Source: Paraburkholderia sp.
GTDB lineage: Bacteria; Pseudomonadota; Gammaproteobacteria; Burkholderiales; Burkholderiaceae
Reading direction: 5' to 3'
Assembly: GCF_026225065.1 (NCBI RefSeq)
Contig: NZ_JAMFSB010000041.1
Coordinates: 1 to 33,702, forward strand
DNA: 33,702 nucleotides
Program-made: the position numbers and the translations under genes
Shown: positions 23,082-31,022 of the stretch, one piece after another
Position numbering within the stretch: the stretch's first letter is position 1
How the letters are laid out: each line of letters begins with the position of its first letter
The notes under the pieces: generated by a model
Told to the model about the DNA's origin: nothing
What the model saw: the letters and a program-made list of their open reading frames with translations, nothing else
Database searches by the model: none

Positions 23082-23477
23082 ATGAAGATGATTCTCGCTG
23101 CTCTCGCTTCCACCCTGCTCGTTTCGACGGCGTTTGCACAAACCGCCGCACCGGCGATGTCAGGCGGTCAACAAACTCAAGCGGCTGGCCAGGCAAACCT
23201 CAAAGCGGGCGGCGCGGCGTCTACAGACGCAGCGAAGACCGACGTCTCGAAGAAGCAGGACAGCGCTTCCACTCAAAAGACCGAGGCCAAGCTTCACGCC
23301 AAAAAGACCGCGCCCGCACGCACGCAAAAGGCGAAGGCGCATCAGGTCAGCAAGAAGAAGCACGCCGCGATTGCCAGTTCCGAAAAAACAAAGGCCACAG
23401 GGGATAGCAGCAAGGAGGCCAGCACTGCGCCGGTGAAGGCAGACGGCGCAAAGACCGACGCTACCAAAACCAACTAA
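23082..23477 (+). CDS. Exported Lys/Ala-rich low-complexity protein
   Basis: The protein is 131 residues. A clear signal peptide (MKMILAALASTLLVSTAFAQ) is followed by a mature part built almost only of Ala, Lys, Thr, Ser, Gln and Asp, with no aromatic residues, no Cys and no predicted globular core. The centre is strongly basic (HAKKTAPARTQKAKAHQ, SKKKHAA). Composition and layout resemble enterobacterial acid-shock protein Asr and other periplasmic Lys/Ala-rich proteins, but similarity by composition alone proves little. GGAG precedes the ATG, a small GCTGAA/TTCAGC hairpin sits in the leader, and a strong terminator follows. It is a single-gene unit. Confidence 0.75.
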   Translation: MKMILAALASTLLVSTAFAQTAAPAMSGGQQTQAAGQANLKAGGAASTDAAKTDVSKKQDSASTQKTEAKLHAKKTAPARTQKAKAHQVSKKKHAAIASSEKTKATGDSSKEASTAPVKADGAKTDATKTN

Positions 23478-23546
23478 GGTGATCGGTCGTCGACATAATC
23501 CGGCCGCCGGGGTCTTAATAGTCGAAGCCGAATATGCCGTTGGGGA

Positions 23547-23572
23547 GGCGAGTCTGCGGACTCGCCTTTTTT
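23547..23572 (+). terminator. Strong intrinsic terminator
   Basis: GGCGAGTC, loop TGCG, GACTCGCC, then TTTTTT. It is an 8-bp perfect GC-rich stem with an immediate T-run, ending the transcript of the Lys/Ala-rich protein gene and facing the convergent Crp/Fnr gene. Confidence 0.9.
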
Positions 23573-23599
23573 ACTTTAGCCTATGGCTCTCGGACTCCA

Positions 23600-24322
23600 T
23601 CAAGCCGATGAACTTCGATTCGCGTCAGGATCAGCCAGCGCAGCAAGTTTCTTGACGTCGACGATTTCGATTTCCGCATACCGCAGTTGCAGTGCGCCCT
23701 GTCCTTCGAACTGCTTAAGAATCTGATTGATGGTTTGCCGCGACAACGCGAGCATCATTGCGAGATCTTCCTGTGGCACCTTCAACACACGCCGCAAAAC
23801 GCCCGGCTCACCGTAGCCGCCCGCCATCAGCAGCAAACGACGCGCAATGCGCTGCGCCGCCGGCAACAGTGCCGCTTCTTCGATCGCGTCGAACGCGAGG
23901 CGCAGCTTTTGCGTCAACAGCAGGCCGAAGCAATGCCAGTACTGCGGCGCGCGTTCGAGCAGCCCAGCCAATTCCGCACGTGGCAAATGAAACAGCACGG
24001 ACTCGCGCTCGGCGTATGCATCATGCGTGCGCTCGCGGCCGTCGAACAGCGCGATCTCGCCAAACCAGTTGACCGGTTCGATCACCGCAAGCAGTGCTTC
24101 CTTGCCGGCAAAACTCGCTGCGCTAATACGCATGAGGCCATCCAGCACGCAATAGAGGCCATCGTCAGGATCGCCGCGCCTGAAAAGCCGCTCGCCCGCC
24201 TGCAGGCGCTCAACGCGGCCCAGCTGAACCAGTTGCGTGCGCAACGCTTCGGGCGCGGCACGGAACCACGCGCTACGTTCGAGCGTCGCAAGCGGGTCAT
24301 TCGGGGGCGAAGGCGAACTCAT
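23600..24322 (-). CDS. Crp/Fnr-family transcriptional regulator
   Basis: The protein is 240 residues. The N-terminal cyclic-nucleotide-binding-like beta barrel has FRRGDPDDGLYCVLDG and the phosphate-binding-cassette-like WFGEIALFDGRERTHDAYA. The C-terminal winged HTH has VPQEDLAMMLALSRQTINQILKQFEGQGAL. There is no cluster of N-terminal cysteines, so it is not an oxygen-sensing FNR. A cAMP-like ligand is possible because Glu and Arg-Thr are kept in the cassette. It is divergent from the DUF962 gene with 104 bp between them and might control it. The ATG at 24322 lacks a good Shine-Dalgarno; a longer frame from 24424 would use the whole intergenic space and is less likely. Confidence 0.9.
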   Translation of the reverse strand: MSSPSPPNDPLATLERSAWFRAAPEALRTQLVQLGRVERLQAGERLFRRGDPDDGLYCVLDGLMRISAASFAGKEALLAVIEPVNWFGEIALFDGRERTHDAYAERESVLFHLPRAELAGLLERAPQYWHCFGLLLTQKLRLAFDAIEEAALLPAAQRIARRLLLMAGGYGEPGVLRRVLKVPQEDLAMMLALSRQTINQILKQFEGQGALQLRYAEIEIVDVKKLAALADPDANRSSSA

Positions 24323-24426
24323 AGGCTGGCACCATGCTGGACTGGAGTGCGGAGATTGTCGGCTACCCGAAGGTTTCAGATCCGCTTGAGCGCGATTATG
24401 ATGGCTTTGATTCAGGAACGGCACCC

Positions 24427-24972
24427 ATGAGAACGCTGACCCAGCAACTAACCCAGTACGCCGCCTACCATCGCGACCGGCGCAACATCGTCACGCATTT
24501 CATCGGCATTCCGATGATTGTCCTCGCGCTCGCGGTGCTGTCGAGCCGCCCCGCGTGGGTGTTTTCCGCGCTGCCAGTGCCGCTCTCGCCCGCGTGGGTG
24601 TTGTTCGTAGGGGCTATCCTCTATTACCTTGTGCTCGATGTACCGCTGGGCCTGATGATGGCAATCTTCTCGGTACTGTGCCTCATCTGCGCTCGATGGC
24701 TCGCCGCGCAATCCACGCTAACCTGGCTGGCCAGCGGTATCGGACTATTCGTCGTCGGCTGGGTGTTTCAGTTCGTCGGTCACATGGCGTATGAGCATCG
24801 TAAGCCGGCCTTCGTCGATGATGTAATCGGCCTGCTGATCGGTCCGCTGTTCGTGCTCGCTGAAGCGTTGTTCGGATTCGGCTGGCGTCCTGCGCTGCGC
24901 GAAGCGATCGAAGCCGAAGTGGGTCCGACGCGCATCAACCCGGACCCCGCCGCGGCACATCACGGACGCTGA
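24427..24972 (+). CDS. DUF962 / Mpo1-like membrane protein
   Basis: The protein is 181 residues with about four membrane segments (near 24-43, 57-70, 71-90, 100-120). Family signatures are YHRDRRNIVTHFIGIP near the start and QFVGHMAYEHRKPAF after the last helices; the conserved His residues are candidate iron ligands. Yeast Mpo1 is an Fe(II) dioxygenase that shortens 2-hydroxy fatty acids (alpha-oxidation). Bacterial members are mostly annotated only as DUF962. CAGGAAC lies before the ATG at 24427; an upstream ATG at 24334 would overlap the divergent promoter region. A lipid-linked role in the inner membrane is inferred. Confidence 0.85.
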   Translation: MRTLTQQLTQYAAYHRDRRNIVTHFIGIPMIVLALAVLSSRPAWVFSALPVPLSPAWVLFVGAILYYLVLDVPLGLMMAIFSVLCLICARWLAAQSTLTWLASGIGLFVVGWVFQFVGHMAYEHRKPAFVDDVIGLLIGPLFVLAEALFGFGWRPALREAIEAEVGPTRINPDPAAAHHGR

Positions 24973-25467
24973 TGCCCGGCCGTGACGCCAGCTTCGTCAC
25001 GGTGCCGATCTTCCCGGTTCGCCGGCATTCATCGGACGGAATTTCTGGCGGCATCGTACCAACTGCGCTAGCACGCACCGCAGCGCCGCGCATCGCGCTG
25101 CTACTCACGCTTCGTTTCAATTTGATGATGCACGTGCCGCGAGCCGGCATTCTGGCCGCAAGACGCGTTGCCAGCAGAACCAGGCGCCTCCGCGCATAAT
25201 TAGTTCGTGCGCGATGGCCTGCGATGGACTAGAACATAACTTCACGCGTAGGCCGATCCACCATTGCGCCAATGACACGGCGCGCCGCCACGTAACTGCG
25301 TGCAAGCGCGCTTCTTGCTTGATCACCCCGGCTAGCCCGGCTCAATCGCCGTCTATGCGGACCCGCGGTCCGCTCCTTCCTGACGCGTGCGACGCCTCCC
25401 GTGTCGCGCCCGTGAACACTTTACCCAGACAGATAATCGTCAGAAGAACGTGAAAACTGGAGCAAGC
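24973..25467. other. 495-bp non-coding stretch upstream of egtD
   Basis: No frame here has a credible start or recognisable protein. Three inverted repeats are visible: CCGTGACG/CGTCACGG at 24980-25002, CGCGCA/TGCGCG at 25191-25213 and GCGGACC/GGTCCGC at 25357-25373. None has a T-run. The first could end the DUF962 transcript. GATAAT at 25432-25437 is a possible -10 for egtD with no good -35. Confidence 0.5.
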
Positions 25468-26436
25468 ATGACTCAGCCAGCCCTATCGCAAGATGTCTCG
25501 CCCGAGTTCGCCAACGATGTCCGCGCCGGCCTCACACACGCGCCACAAAAGGAGTTGCTGTCCAAGTACCTGTATGACGAAGTCGGCTCCGCCCTGTTCG
25601 AAGTGATTACCGTGCTGCCCGAATACGGCGTGACACGCGCCGAAGAGCGGCTCCTTGCAAAACACGCGGCGGACATCGTGGAGCAGCTTCCGCACGACGT
25701 GACCGTCGCCGAACTAGGCAGCGGCAGCGGCCGCAAAACGCGCCGAATTCTGGAAGCGCTGTGTAAAAAGCGCCCTACTTCGTATTTCCCGATTGAAATT
25801 TCGCGCGCCGCATTGCAATTATGTCGGCGCGAACTGGGCGACATCGAACGCATTTCGATCGTCGGTTATGAGCGCGACTATCTGGCGGGCCTCGCAGAAG
25901 TGAGCAAGAAACGCGCTTCGGGCGAACGGCTACTTGTGCTGTTTCTCGGCAGCACGATCGGCAATTTCAGCCGCCTCGCGGCGACGCGCTTTCTACGTTC
26001 GATCCGCAGCATGCTGGCGCCCGGCGACGCATTGCTGCTCGGCACCGATCTCGAGAAGCCGATTCCCGTGCTGGTCGCTGCCTACGACGATGCAATTGGA
26101 GTCACCGCTTCGTTCAATCTGAACCTGCTCGCGCGGATCAACAGCGAACTGGGCGGCGACTTTCCGCTCGAGGATTTCGAACACGTGGCGCGTTTCAATC
26201 CCGACGCGCGCAGCATCGAAATGCATCTGCGCGCGCGGCGCCCCGTCACCGCACATGTGCGGGCTGCGCAACTGACGGTGACGCTAGAAGAAGGCGAGAC
26301 CATCTGGACCGAAAGCAGCCACAAGTACCGCGCTGAGGAAGTCCACGCGATCGCCGACGACGCGGGTTTCGCGTGCAGTCATCAGTGGGTCGAGCGGGAG
26401 TGGGGGTTTGCTGAGAGCCTGCTGGTCGCACGGTAG
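25468..26436 (+). CDS. egtD: L-histidine N-alpha-methyltransferase (ergothioneine synthesis)
   Basis: The protein is 322 residues of the EgtD family, which trimethylates histidine to hercynine with three S-adenosylmethionine, the first step to the antioxidant ergothioneine. Visible signatures are KYLYDEVGSALFEVITVLPEY (residues 33-53), the SAM-binding VAELGSGSGRKTRRIL (80-95), FLGSTIGNFSR, LLLGTDLEKP and the C-terminal IWTESSHKYRAEEV. GGAG six bases before the ATG at 25468 sets the start. The partner gene egtB, often adjacent in other bacteria, is not in this window. Cytoplasmic. Confidence 0.93.
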   Translation: MTQPALSQDVSPEFANDVRAGLTHAPQKELLSKYLYDEVGSALFEVITVLPEYGVTRAEERLLAKHAADIVEQLPHDVTVAELGSGSGRKTRRILEALCKKRPTSYFPIEISRAALQLCRRELGDIERISIVGYERDYLAGLAEVSKKRASGERLLVLFLGSTIGNFSRLAATRFLRSIRSMLAPGDALLLGTDLEKPIPVLVAAYDDAIGVTASFNLNLLARINSELGGDFPLEDFEHVARFNPDARSIEMHLRARRPVTAHVRAAQLTVTLEEGETIWTESSHKYRAEEVHAIADDAGFACSHQWVEREWGFAESLLVAR

Positions 26437-26437
26437 G

Positions 26438-26487
26438 ATGTGAGTGGCTCACATTCGCCGCGCTGAGAGCCGCCCTTAAAGCGCGGC
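26438..26487. terminator. Two hairpins between convergent egtD and acylphosphatase genes
   Basis: ATGTGAG-TGG-CTCACAT (26438-26454) begins 2 bp after the egtD stop. GCCGCGCT and AGCGCGGC (26457-26464, 26480-26487) form a second stem. Neither is followed by a T-run, but position and symmetry suit a bidirectional transcript end. Confidence 0.5.
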
Positions 26488-26500
26488 TGCCCGCTTCACT

Positions 26501-26797
26501 TCAATGCTGTTCGAAGCGCTCGTAGCGCTTCTCCGTCGACCGCTCTTCGCCGGCCACTTCGCTCACGCGGGCGGCCGGCGGCCCGTGGCGCAGCCACGAG
26601 AGCATCCGGTCGACCTGATTGGCCGTTCCCTGCAAGATGGCTTCGACCGAGCCATCGTCGAGATTCGCCACCCATCCTCTGATACCGAGCGCGTGCGCCT
26701 GGCGTACCGTCGCGTGCCGAAAGCCGACGCCCTGCACGACGCCGCGCACCCGCACGTAATACGTTTCGATCCGCGAATCCAGATCAGAGCCTGTCAT
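26501..26797 (-). CDS. acyP: Acylphosphatase
   Basis: The protein is 98 residues, the normal family length. Both active-site elements are present: the phosphate loop with Arg in VRGVVQGVGFRHATVR, and the catalytic Asn in GIRGWVANLDDGSVEA. It hydrolyses the carboxyl-phosphate bond of acyl phosphates in the cytoplasm. The ATG at 26797 has AGAGGA five bases upstream, which is better than the ATG six codons earlier. It is a single gene convergent with egtD and divergent from hpnA. Confidence 0.93.
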   Translation of the reverse strand: MTGSDLDSRIETYYVRVRGVVQGVGFRHATVRQAHALGIRGWVANLDDGSVEAILQGTANQVDRMLSWLRHGPPAARVSEVAGEERSTEKRYERFEQH

Positions 26798-26952
26798 GCC
26801 GTCCTCTCGAAGCAATCTTTCAAGCGGGCATTCTAGTCGTCTCGTGGCGAGATTGCTTGCACGACATCGGCCGTACGAAGACAGCGCAATGCGACACGCT
26901 CGGCATGCGCCACGTACAATCCGACGACCGCCATGCAGGGAATTGAAAAAGA

Positions 26953-27963
26953 ATGATGGATCAGAATCGCGATCTCGTACTCGTCACCGGCGCTTCCGGC
27001 TTTGTCGGCTCGGCGGTGGCGCGCATTGCGCAACAGAAGGGTTTCAAGGTGCGCGTGCTGGTGCGCGCCACCAGTCCGCGCCGCAACGTCGAAGCGCTCG
27101 ATGCCGAAATCGTCGTGGGCGACATGCGTGACGAGGCGTCGATGCGCACCGCGCTGCGCGGCGTGCGCTATCTGCTGCACGTCGCCGCCGACTACCGTTT
27201 GTGGGCGCCGGACCCCAGCGAGATCGAACGCTCGAATCTGGAGGGCACCGAGGCGACCATGCGCGCGGCGCTGAAGGAAGGCGTCGAGCGCATCGTCTAC
27301 ACCAGCAGCGTTGCAACGCTGAAGGTGACAAGCTCCGGCCAGTCGGCCGACGAAACTTCGCCACTCAAGGCCGACCAGGCGATCGGTGTGTACAAGCGCA
27401 GCAAGGTGCTGGCGGAGCGCGCGGTCGAGCGGATGATTGCAGAGGACGGCCTGCCAGCGGTGATCGTCAATCCTTCGACCCCGATCGGCCCGCGCGACGT
27501 GAAGCCCACGCCGACCGGCCGCATCATCGTCGAGGCGGCGCTCGGCAAGATTCCGGCTTTCGTCGACACCGGGCTGAATCTCGTACACGTCGACGACGTC
27601 GCGGCGGGGCACTTTCTCGCGCTCGAGCGCGGCAAGATCGGCGAGCGCTACATCCTCGGCGGCGAAAACCTGCCGCTGCAGGCGATGCTCGCCGATATCG
27701 CCGCGCTCACAGGACGCAAAGCCCCGACCATCAGCCTGCCGCGCTGGCCGCTTTATCCGCTAGCGATGGGCGCCGAAGCGGTGGCGAAAATCACGAAGCG
27801 AGAACCGTTTGTGACCGTCGATGGTCTGAAGATGTCGAAGAACAAGATGTACTTCACGTCCGCGAAGGCGGAACGCGAACTCGGTTATCGCGCACGACCC
27901 TATCGCGAGGGTCTGGCCGATGCGCTCGAGTGGTTCAGGCAGGCGGGGTATCTGAAGGCGTGA
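26953..27963 (+). CDS. hpnA: Hopanoid-associated sugar epimerase HpnA
   Basis: The protein is 336 residues of the extended SDR/NAD-dependent epimerase family. It has LVTGASGFVGSAVAR (nucleotide-binding GxxGxxG), a cluster VAADYRLWAPDP typical of HpnA, the catalytic YKRSK (Tyr-x3-Lys) and IVNPSTPIGPRD. The C-terminal half has NLVHVDDVAAGHFLALERG and YILGGENL, also family-typical. HpnA is found in hopanoid clusters and is thought to act on the sugar of the hopanoid head group, though its reaction is unproven. Two ATG codons occur in tandem at 26953; either could start. It lies in the same locus as hpnB, hpnC and hpnH. Confidence 0.92.
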   Translation: MMDQNRDLVLVTGASGFVGSAVARIAQQKGFKVRVLVRATSPRRNVEALDAEIVVGDMRDEASMRTALRGVRYLLHVAADYRLWAPDPSEIERSNLEGTEATMRAALKEGVERIVYTSSVATLKVTSSGQSADETSPLKADQAIGVYKRSKVLAERAVERMIAEDGLPAVIVNPSTPIGPRDVKPTPTGRIIVEAALGKIPAFVDTGLNLVHVDDVAAGHFLALERGKIGERYILGGENLPLQAMLADIAALTGRKAPTISLPRWPLYPLAMGAEAVAKITKREPFVTVDGLKMSKNKMYFTSAKAERELGYRARPYREGLADALEWFRQAGYLKA

Positions 27964-28033
27964 GGCCGGACCCGCACGCACTTTGTTACAACGTCGCGCG
28001 ACCCGCGGCGGGTTAAAGCCCGTGCGCAACAGG

Positions 28034-28039
28034 TAAAAT
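28034..28039 (+). promoter_or_regulatory. Candidate -10 box for the 176-residue protein gene
   Basis: TAAAAT lies 27 bp before the next ATG in the 102-bp gap after hpnA. A TTAAAG 15 bases upstream could be a weak -35, so the gene may have its own promoter. Confidence 0.3.
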
Positions 28040-28065
28040 CGCGGGTCTTACCAGAGAATCCTCGC

Positions 28066-28596
28066 ATGAACCTTCACGAACAGCTCGGCGCGCTTGAAGT
28101 GGGCGTCGCTCAGCTCATTCAGGCTGTCGTGGCCCCGCAGGCCCAGAACATCCCCGAGACACCCGCAGCAAACGCAGCGTCCGAAGCGTCCGCGCCTCAG
28201 GCAGAGCAAGTCGCGCCTACAGCGGCTCAGGCAAGCGAAGACACGCCCATTCAAGAGGCAGTTGCTGAAGAAAAGCCCACCCTTTCAATCGGCCGTCCGG
28301 CCCAGAACGTCATCACGATGACAATCGCCGGCAAGACCGTGTCACTGCACCCCGAGCAGGTGGGTCAGCTGATCGAGGAGCTGGCGAATGCGCGCGCTTC
28401 GATGACGCCCGAGCCGCCGATGGGCGTGCCGGCTGGCTGGCGCTTCGCATCGACCCGCAACCCGGTCATGGCGGTGCAGAAACAGTCGAACGGCGACCGC
28501 TTGCTGATCGTGCGGCATACCGGCCACGGCTGGGTGCCGTTCACGTTTTCGCCGGCTAACGTCATTCAGATGTACGCACTGCTTACGCAGCGGTGA
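28066..28596 (+). CDS. Uncharacterised protein in the hopanoid locus
   Basis: I do not recognise a named family for this 176-residue protein. It has three parts: an N-terminal helix (LHEQLGALEVGVAQLIQAVV); a low-complexity Ala/Glu/Pro/Gln linker (about 23-75); and a compact C-terminal domain with VITMTIAGKTVSLHPEQVGQ, GVPAGWRFASTRNPVMAV and GHGWVPFTFSPANVIQMYAL. The folded end looks like a small beta-rich binding domain. There is no signal peptide. It lies between hpnA (same strand) and hpnB (convergent). Its reading frame is clear and has no rival, so the gene is probably real; a link to hopanoids rests on position only. Confidence 0.75.
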   Translation: MNLHEQLGALEVGVAQLIQAVVAPQAQNIPETPAANAASEASAPQAEQVAPTAAQASEDTPIQEAVAEEKPTLSIGRPAQNVITMTIAGKTVSLHPEQVGQLIEELANARASMTPEPPMGVPAGWRFASTRNPVMAVQKQSNGDRLLIVRHTGHGWVPFTFSPANVIQMYALLTQR

Positions 28597-28684
28597 GATG
28601 AAGGTGGTGTGAGGCGTTTGCGGCGATGCGGCCGGGCGGTGAGCCAACAAATACCCCCGCCCAGCATCTAGTCCGCTGCTACGC

Positions 28685-29860
28685 TTACCGGTCCTGTTGC
28701 ACCGGCGCCTGCACGCGCGCCTTCCACTGACCGCCCTTACCGCGCCAATAACGCACTGCCGACGCAAACGTCGCGCCGACATAGAACAGCGCCACCAGCG
28801 GCAGGAACGGCGCCCACAGCGGCGAGCGGCCGTAGTAGCGCAGCATCGGCGCATACGCGCAGCACATCGCCGCCCAGGCGAGCCAGGCGGGCCAGCCCAA
28901 CGGCCCGAGCACCAGCGCCGCGATGGGCGGGATCAGATAGATGATCGCCATGCCCGCCAGCGTGCCTGCCAGCAGCCATCCCGAGTAGCGCAACTGCGTG
29001 AACGCCGTGCGCGCAATCATGTTCCAGATCTCGCCCGAGTTGTCGTAGGGACGCAGCGAGACGCTGCGCGCCGCCACATCCAGCCGGATCGGATGACGTC
29101 CCTCACCGCGATGCTTGATACGCGCGGCAAGGCTGCAATCGTCGATCAGTTCGGCGCGGATCGACTCGATACCGCCCGCTTCTTCCAGCGCTGTGCGCCG
29201 CACCAGCATGCAGCCACCGGCCGCCGCCGCGGTCTTGTTGCGCGGGTTGTTGACCCACGAGAACGGATACAGCTTGGCGAAGAAGAACACGAAGGCCGGG
29301 ATCAGCGCCTTCTCCCAGAGCGAATCGCAACGCAGCCGAACCATCAGCGAGACCAGGTCGCGCTTCTCCGCGTCGGCCCGCGCAACGAGTTGCGTGACGG
29401 CGTCGGTGGGATGGCCGATGTCGGCGTCGGTCAGCAGGAGGAAGTCGGCCGGCAGGCCCAGCGTGCGCACCGCTTCGATGCCTTGCGACTGCGCCCAGAC
29501 CTTGCCGGACCAGCCCGGCGGCAGGGGTTTGGCGGCCAGCACCGTGAGGCGGTCAGAGCACTGCAATTGCAGCGCGGCAGCGCGGGCGGCGTCGGCCGTG
29601 CCGTCGGTGCTGTGGTCGTCGACGACGATCACATGGAAAGGACCGGGATATTCCTGGGCGAGCAGCGTGCTGACCGCCTGCGCGATCACATCGGCTTCAT
29701 TGCGCGCCGGCACCACGGCAGCAACGGCCGGCCATGCATCGCGCGGTGCGGTCGCGAGCGGCACCGCGGGACGCGTTCGCCAGAAGCCGCCGCGGAAAAA
29801 CAGCAGCACACACCAGATCAGCAGCGAAAGACACGACAGAACGAACAGAACCACCTGCAT
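28685..29860 (-). CDS. hpnB: Hopanoid biosynthesis glycosyltransferase HpnB
   Basis: The protein is 391 residues. An N-terminal membrane helix (VVLFVLSCLSLLIWCVLLFF) anchors a GT2 domain with VVPARNEADVI, VIVVDDHSTDGTAD (first Asp motif), LLLTDADIGHP (DxD) and ELIDDCSLAARIKHRG (acidic base). Two or three further helices lie at the C-terminus (about 300-370). This GT2-plus-helices layout is that of HpnB, which is thought to glycosylate hopanoid intermediates at the inner membrane. Its ATG overlaps the hpnC stop by 1 bp (TAATG), so the two are cotranscribed from the hpnC side. Confidence 0.92.
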   Translation of the reverse strand: MQVVLFVLSCLSLLIWCVLLFFRGGFWRTRPAVPLATAPRDAWPAVAAVVPARNEADVIAQAVSTLLAQEYPGPFHVIVVDDHSTDGTADAARAAALQLQCSDRLTVLAAKPLPPGWSGKVWAQSQGIEAVRTLGLPADFLLLTDADIGHPTDAVTQLVARADAEKRDLVSLMVRLRCDSLWEKALIPAFVFFFAKLYPFSWVNNPRNKTAAAAGGCMLVRRTALEEAGGIESIRAELIDDCSLAARIKHRGEGRHPIRLDVAARSVSLRPYDNSGEIWNMIARTAFTQLRYSGWLLAGTLAGMAIIYLIPPIAALVLGPLGWPAWLAWAAMCCAYAPMLRYYGRSPLWAPFLPLVALFYVGATFASAVRYWRGKGGQWKARVQAPVQQDR

Positions 29861-30726
29861 TACGCGTTGCCCTCAATCGAAGTGGCGCGCACGCTGACGC
29901 GCCGGGACAGCCACATCGCGAGCGCGCGCGCCGTGACAACAGACCAGTCGAAGCCATCGAGCGCCGGCCGATGGCGGAACACATCGTAGCCCGCCCGCTC
30001 GATGCGCTCCAGAATGCGCAGGCCACCGTGGACGATGCCGCAAAGAACAATTCCCGCGCGCCCCGGAACGCGCAGCGCGAGCGGTGCGCCGCGAACCAGC
30101 ATTGCGCGGGCGTAGGCAACCTCGTAGGCCATCAACGCGCGCCAGCTATCGTCGACCACACCGCCGCCGATTTGCGCCTCGGTCACATTGAACCGCGCGA
30201 GGTCGCTTTGCGGCAGGTAGACGCGGCTATTCTTGAAGTCGATCGCGACGTTCTGCCAGAAGTTGATCAGATGAAGCGCCGTGCAGATCGTATCGGAGTC
30301 GGCCAGATTGGCCGGGCTCGCGGCGCCGAACAGATGCAGCATCAGGTGCCCCACCGGATGCGCGGAGCGGCGGCAATAGTCAAGCAGAGCCGGCCGATCG
30401 GCGAAGCGGGTGGTGTCGATCTCCTGATCGAGCGCGGCCACGACATCGTAGAACGGTGCGAGCGGCAGTTTATACTGTGCAACCACGCCAGCGAGTTTGC
30501 CGAACAGCAACGGATGCACCGGCGCCATCCGGCCGCTTGCCACGGCGTCGAGGCCGGCCCGAAAGTCGGCGAGGAGCGTATGACGCTCGGCGGCGCTCCA
30601 GTCGCCTTCCTCGGCGATGTCAGCGGCCGTACGGGCAACCTGATAGATCACGCCGACCGGCGTGCGCAACCTCTTCGGCAGCAAGGCGCCGGCGATCGGT
30701 AAGTTTTCGTAGTGGTCGGCTTCCAC
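29860..30726 (-). CDS. hpnC: Squalene-synthase-like HpnC with altered aspartate motifs
   Basis: The protein is 288 residues from a GTG at 30726 that has CGAGG eight bases upstream and gives the family-typical start ADHYENLPIAGALLP. An ATG at 30768 would add 14 residues and lacks a Shine-Dalgarno. Family segments are LRTPVGVIYQVARTAADIAEEGD, YCRRSAHPVGHLMLHLFG and LINFWQNVAIDFKNSRVYLP. HpnC turns presqualene diphosphate into hydroxysqualene. The two Asp-x3-Asp Mg2+ motifs of the superfamily here read Ala35-x3-Glu39 and Asn159-x3-Asp163, so three of four positions are changed. The gene is translationally coupled to hpnB and divergent from ispH. Confidence 0.87.
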   Translation of the reverse strand: MEADHYENLPIAGALLPKRLRTPVGVIYQVARTAADIAEEGDWSAAERHTLLADFRAGLDAVASGRMAPVHPLLFGKLAGVVAQYKLPLAPFYDVVAALDQEIDTTRFADRPALLDYCRRSAHPVGHLMLHLFGAASPANLADSDTICTALHLINFWQNVAIDFKNSRVYLPQSDLARFNVTEAQIGGGVVDDSWRALMAYEVAYARAMLVRGAPLALRVPGRAGIVLCGIVHGGLRILERIERAGYDVFRHRPALDGFDWSVVTARALAMWLSRRVSVRATSIEGNA

Positions 30727-31022
30727 GCAACGAGCCTCGAATCCATTCGGTAATGCGGCTGTAAGCATGCACCGCAGGGCCTCATAGTTTAAGGGTTCCG
30801 CACCGGGACTGCAGCGCGCAAATCTTGCCTGACGGCGCTTACAGCCCGCTTGGCACGGCCCCGGCCAGAGCAAAGCACGCCCGATAGCGTTAGAATGCGC
30901 GTTTGGTTTTCGTCTACCGGCTTAACGCCGGATTTTAGACATCAATTAATATTATGGTCGCGGCGACAAAGTCGTTTTTACCGACTTCATCGAAACCAGC
31001 GTCAGTCGGAGTTCGGCAGCCT
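30727..31022. other. Divergent hpnC / ispH promoter region
   Basis: This 296-bp region between divergent genes has no supported ORF. On the plus side, TTAGAAT near 30890 and TATTAT near 30951 are possible -10 boxes for ispH. CCGGCTTAACGCCGG at 30917-30931 is a small hairpin. On the minus side, TTAAACTAT near 30785 could be a -10 for hpnC. GGAG lies 11 bases before the ispH ATG. Confidence 0.4.

Noticed and set aside
24973..25467. Possible degraded egtB or small genes upstream of egtD
   Set aside because: No frame shows EgtB-like motifs, good starts or ribosome binding sites.
30851..30874. Sigma-54-like TGGCACGG upstream of ispH
   Set aside because: The -12 element (TTGC at the right spacing) is missing; the bases there are GGCC.
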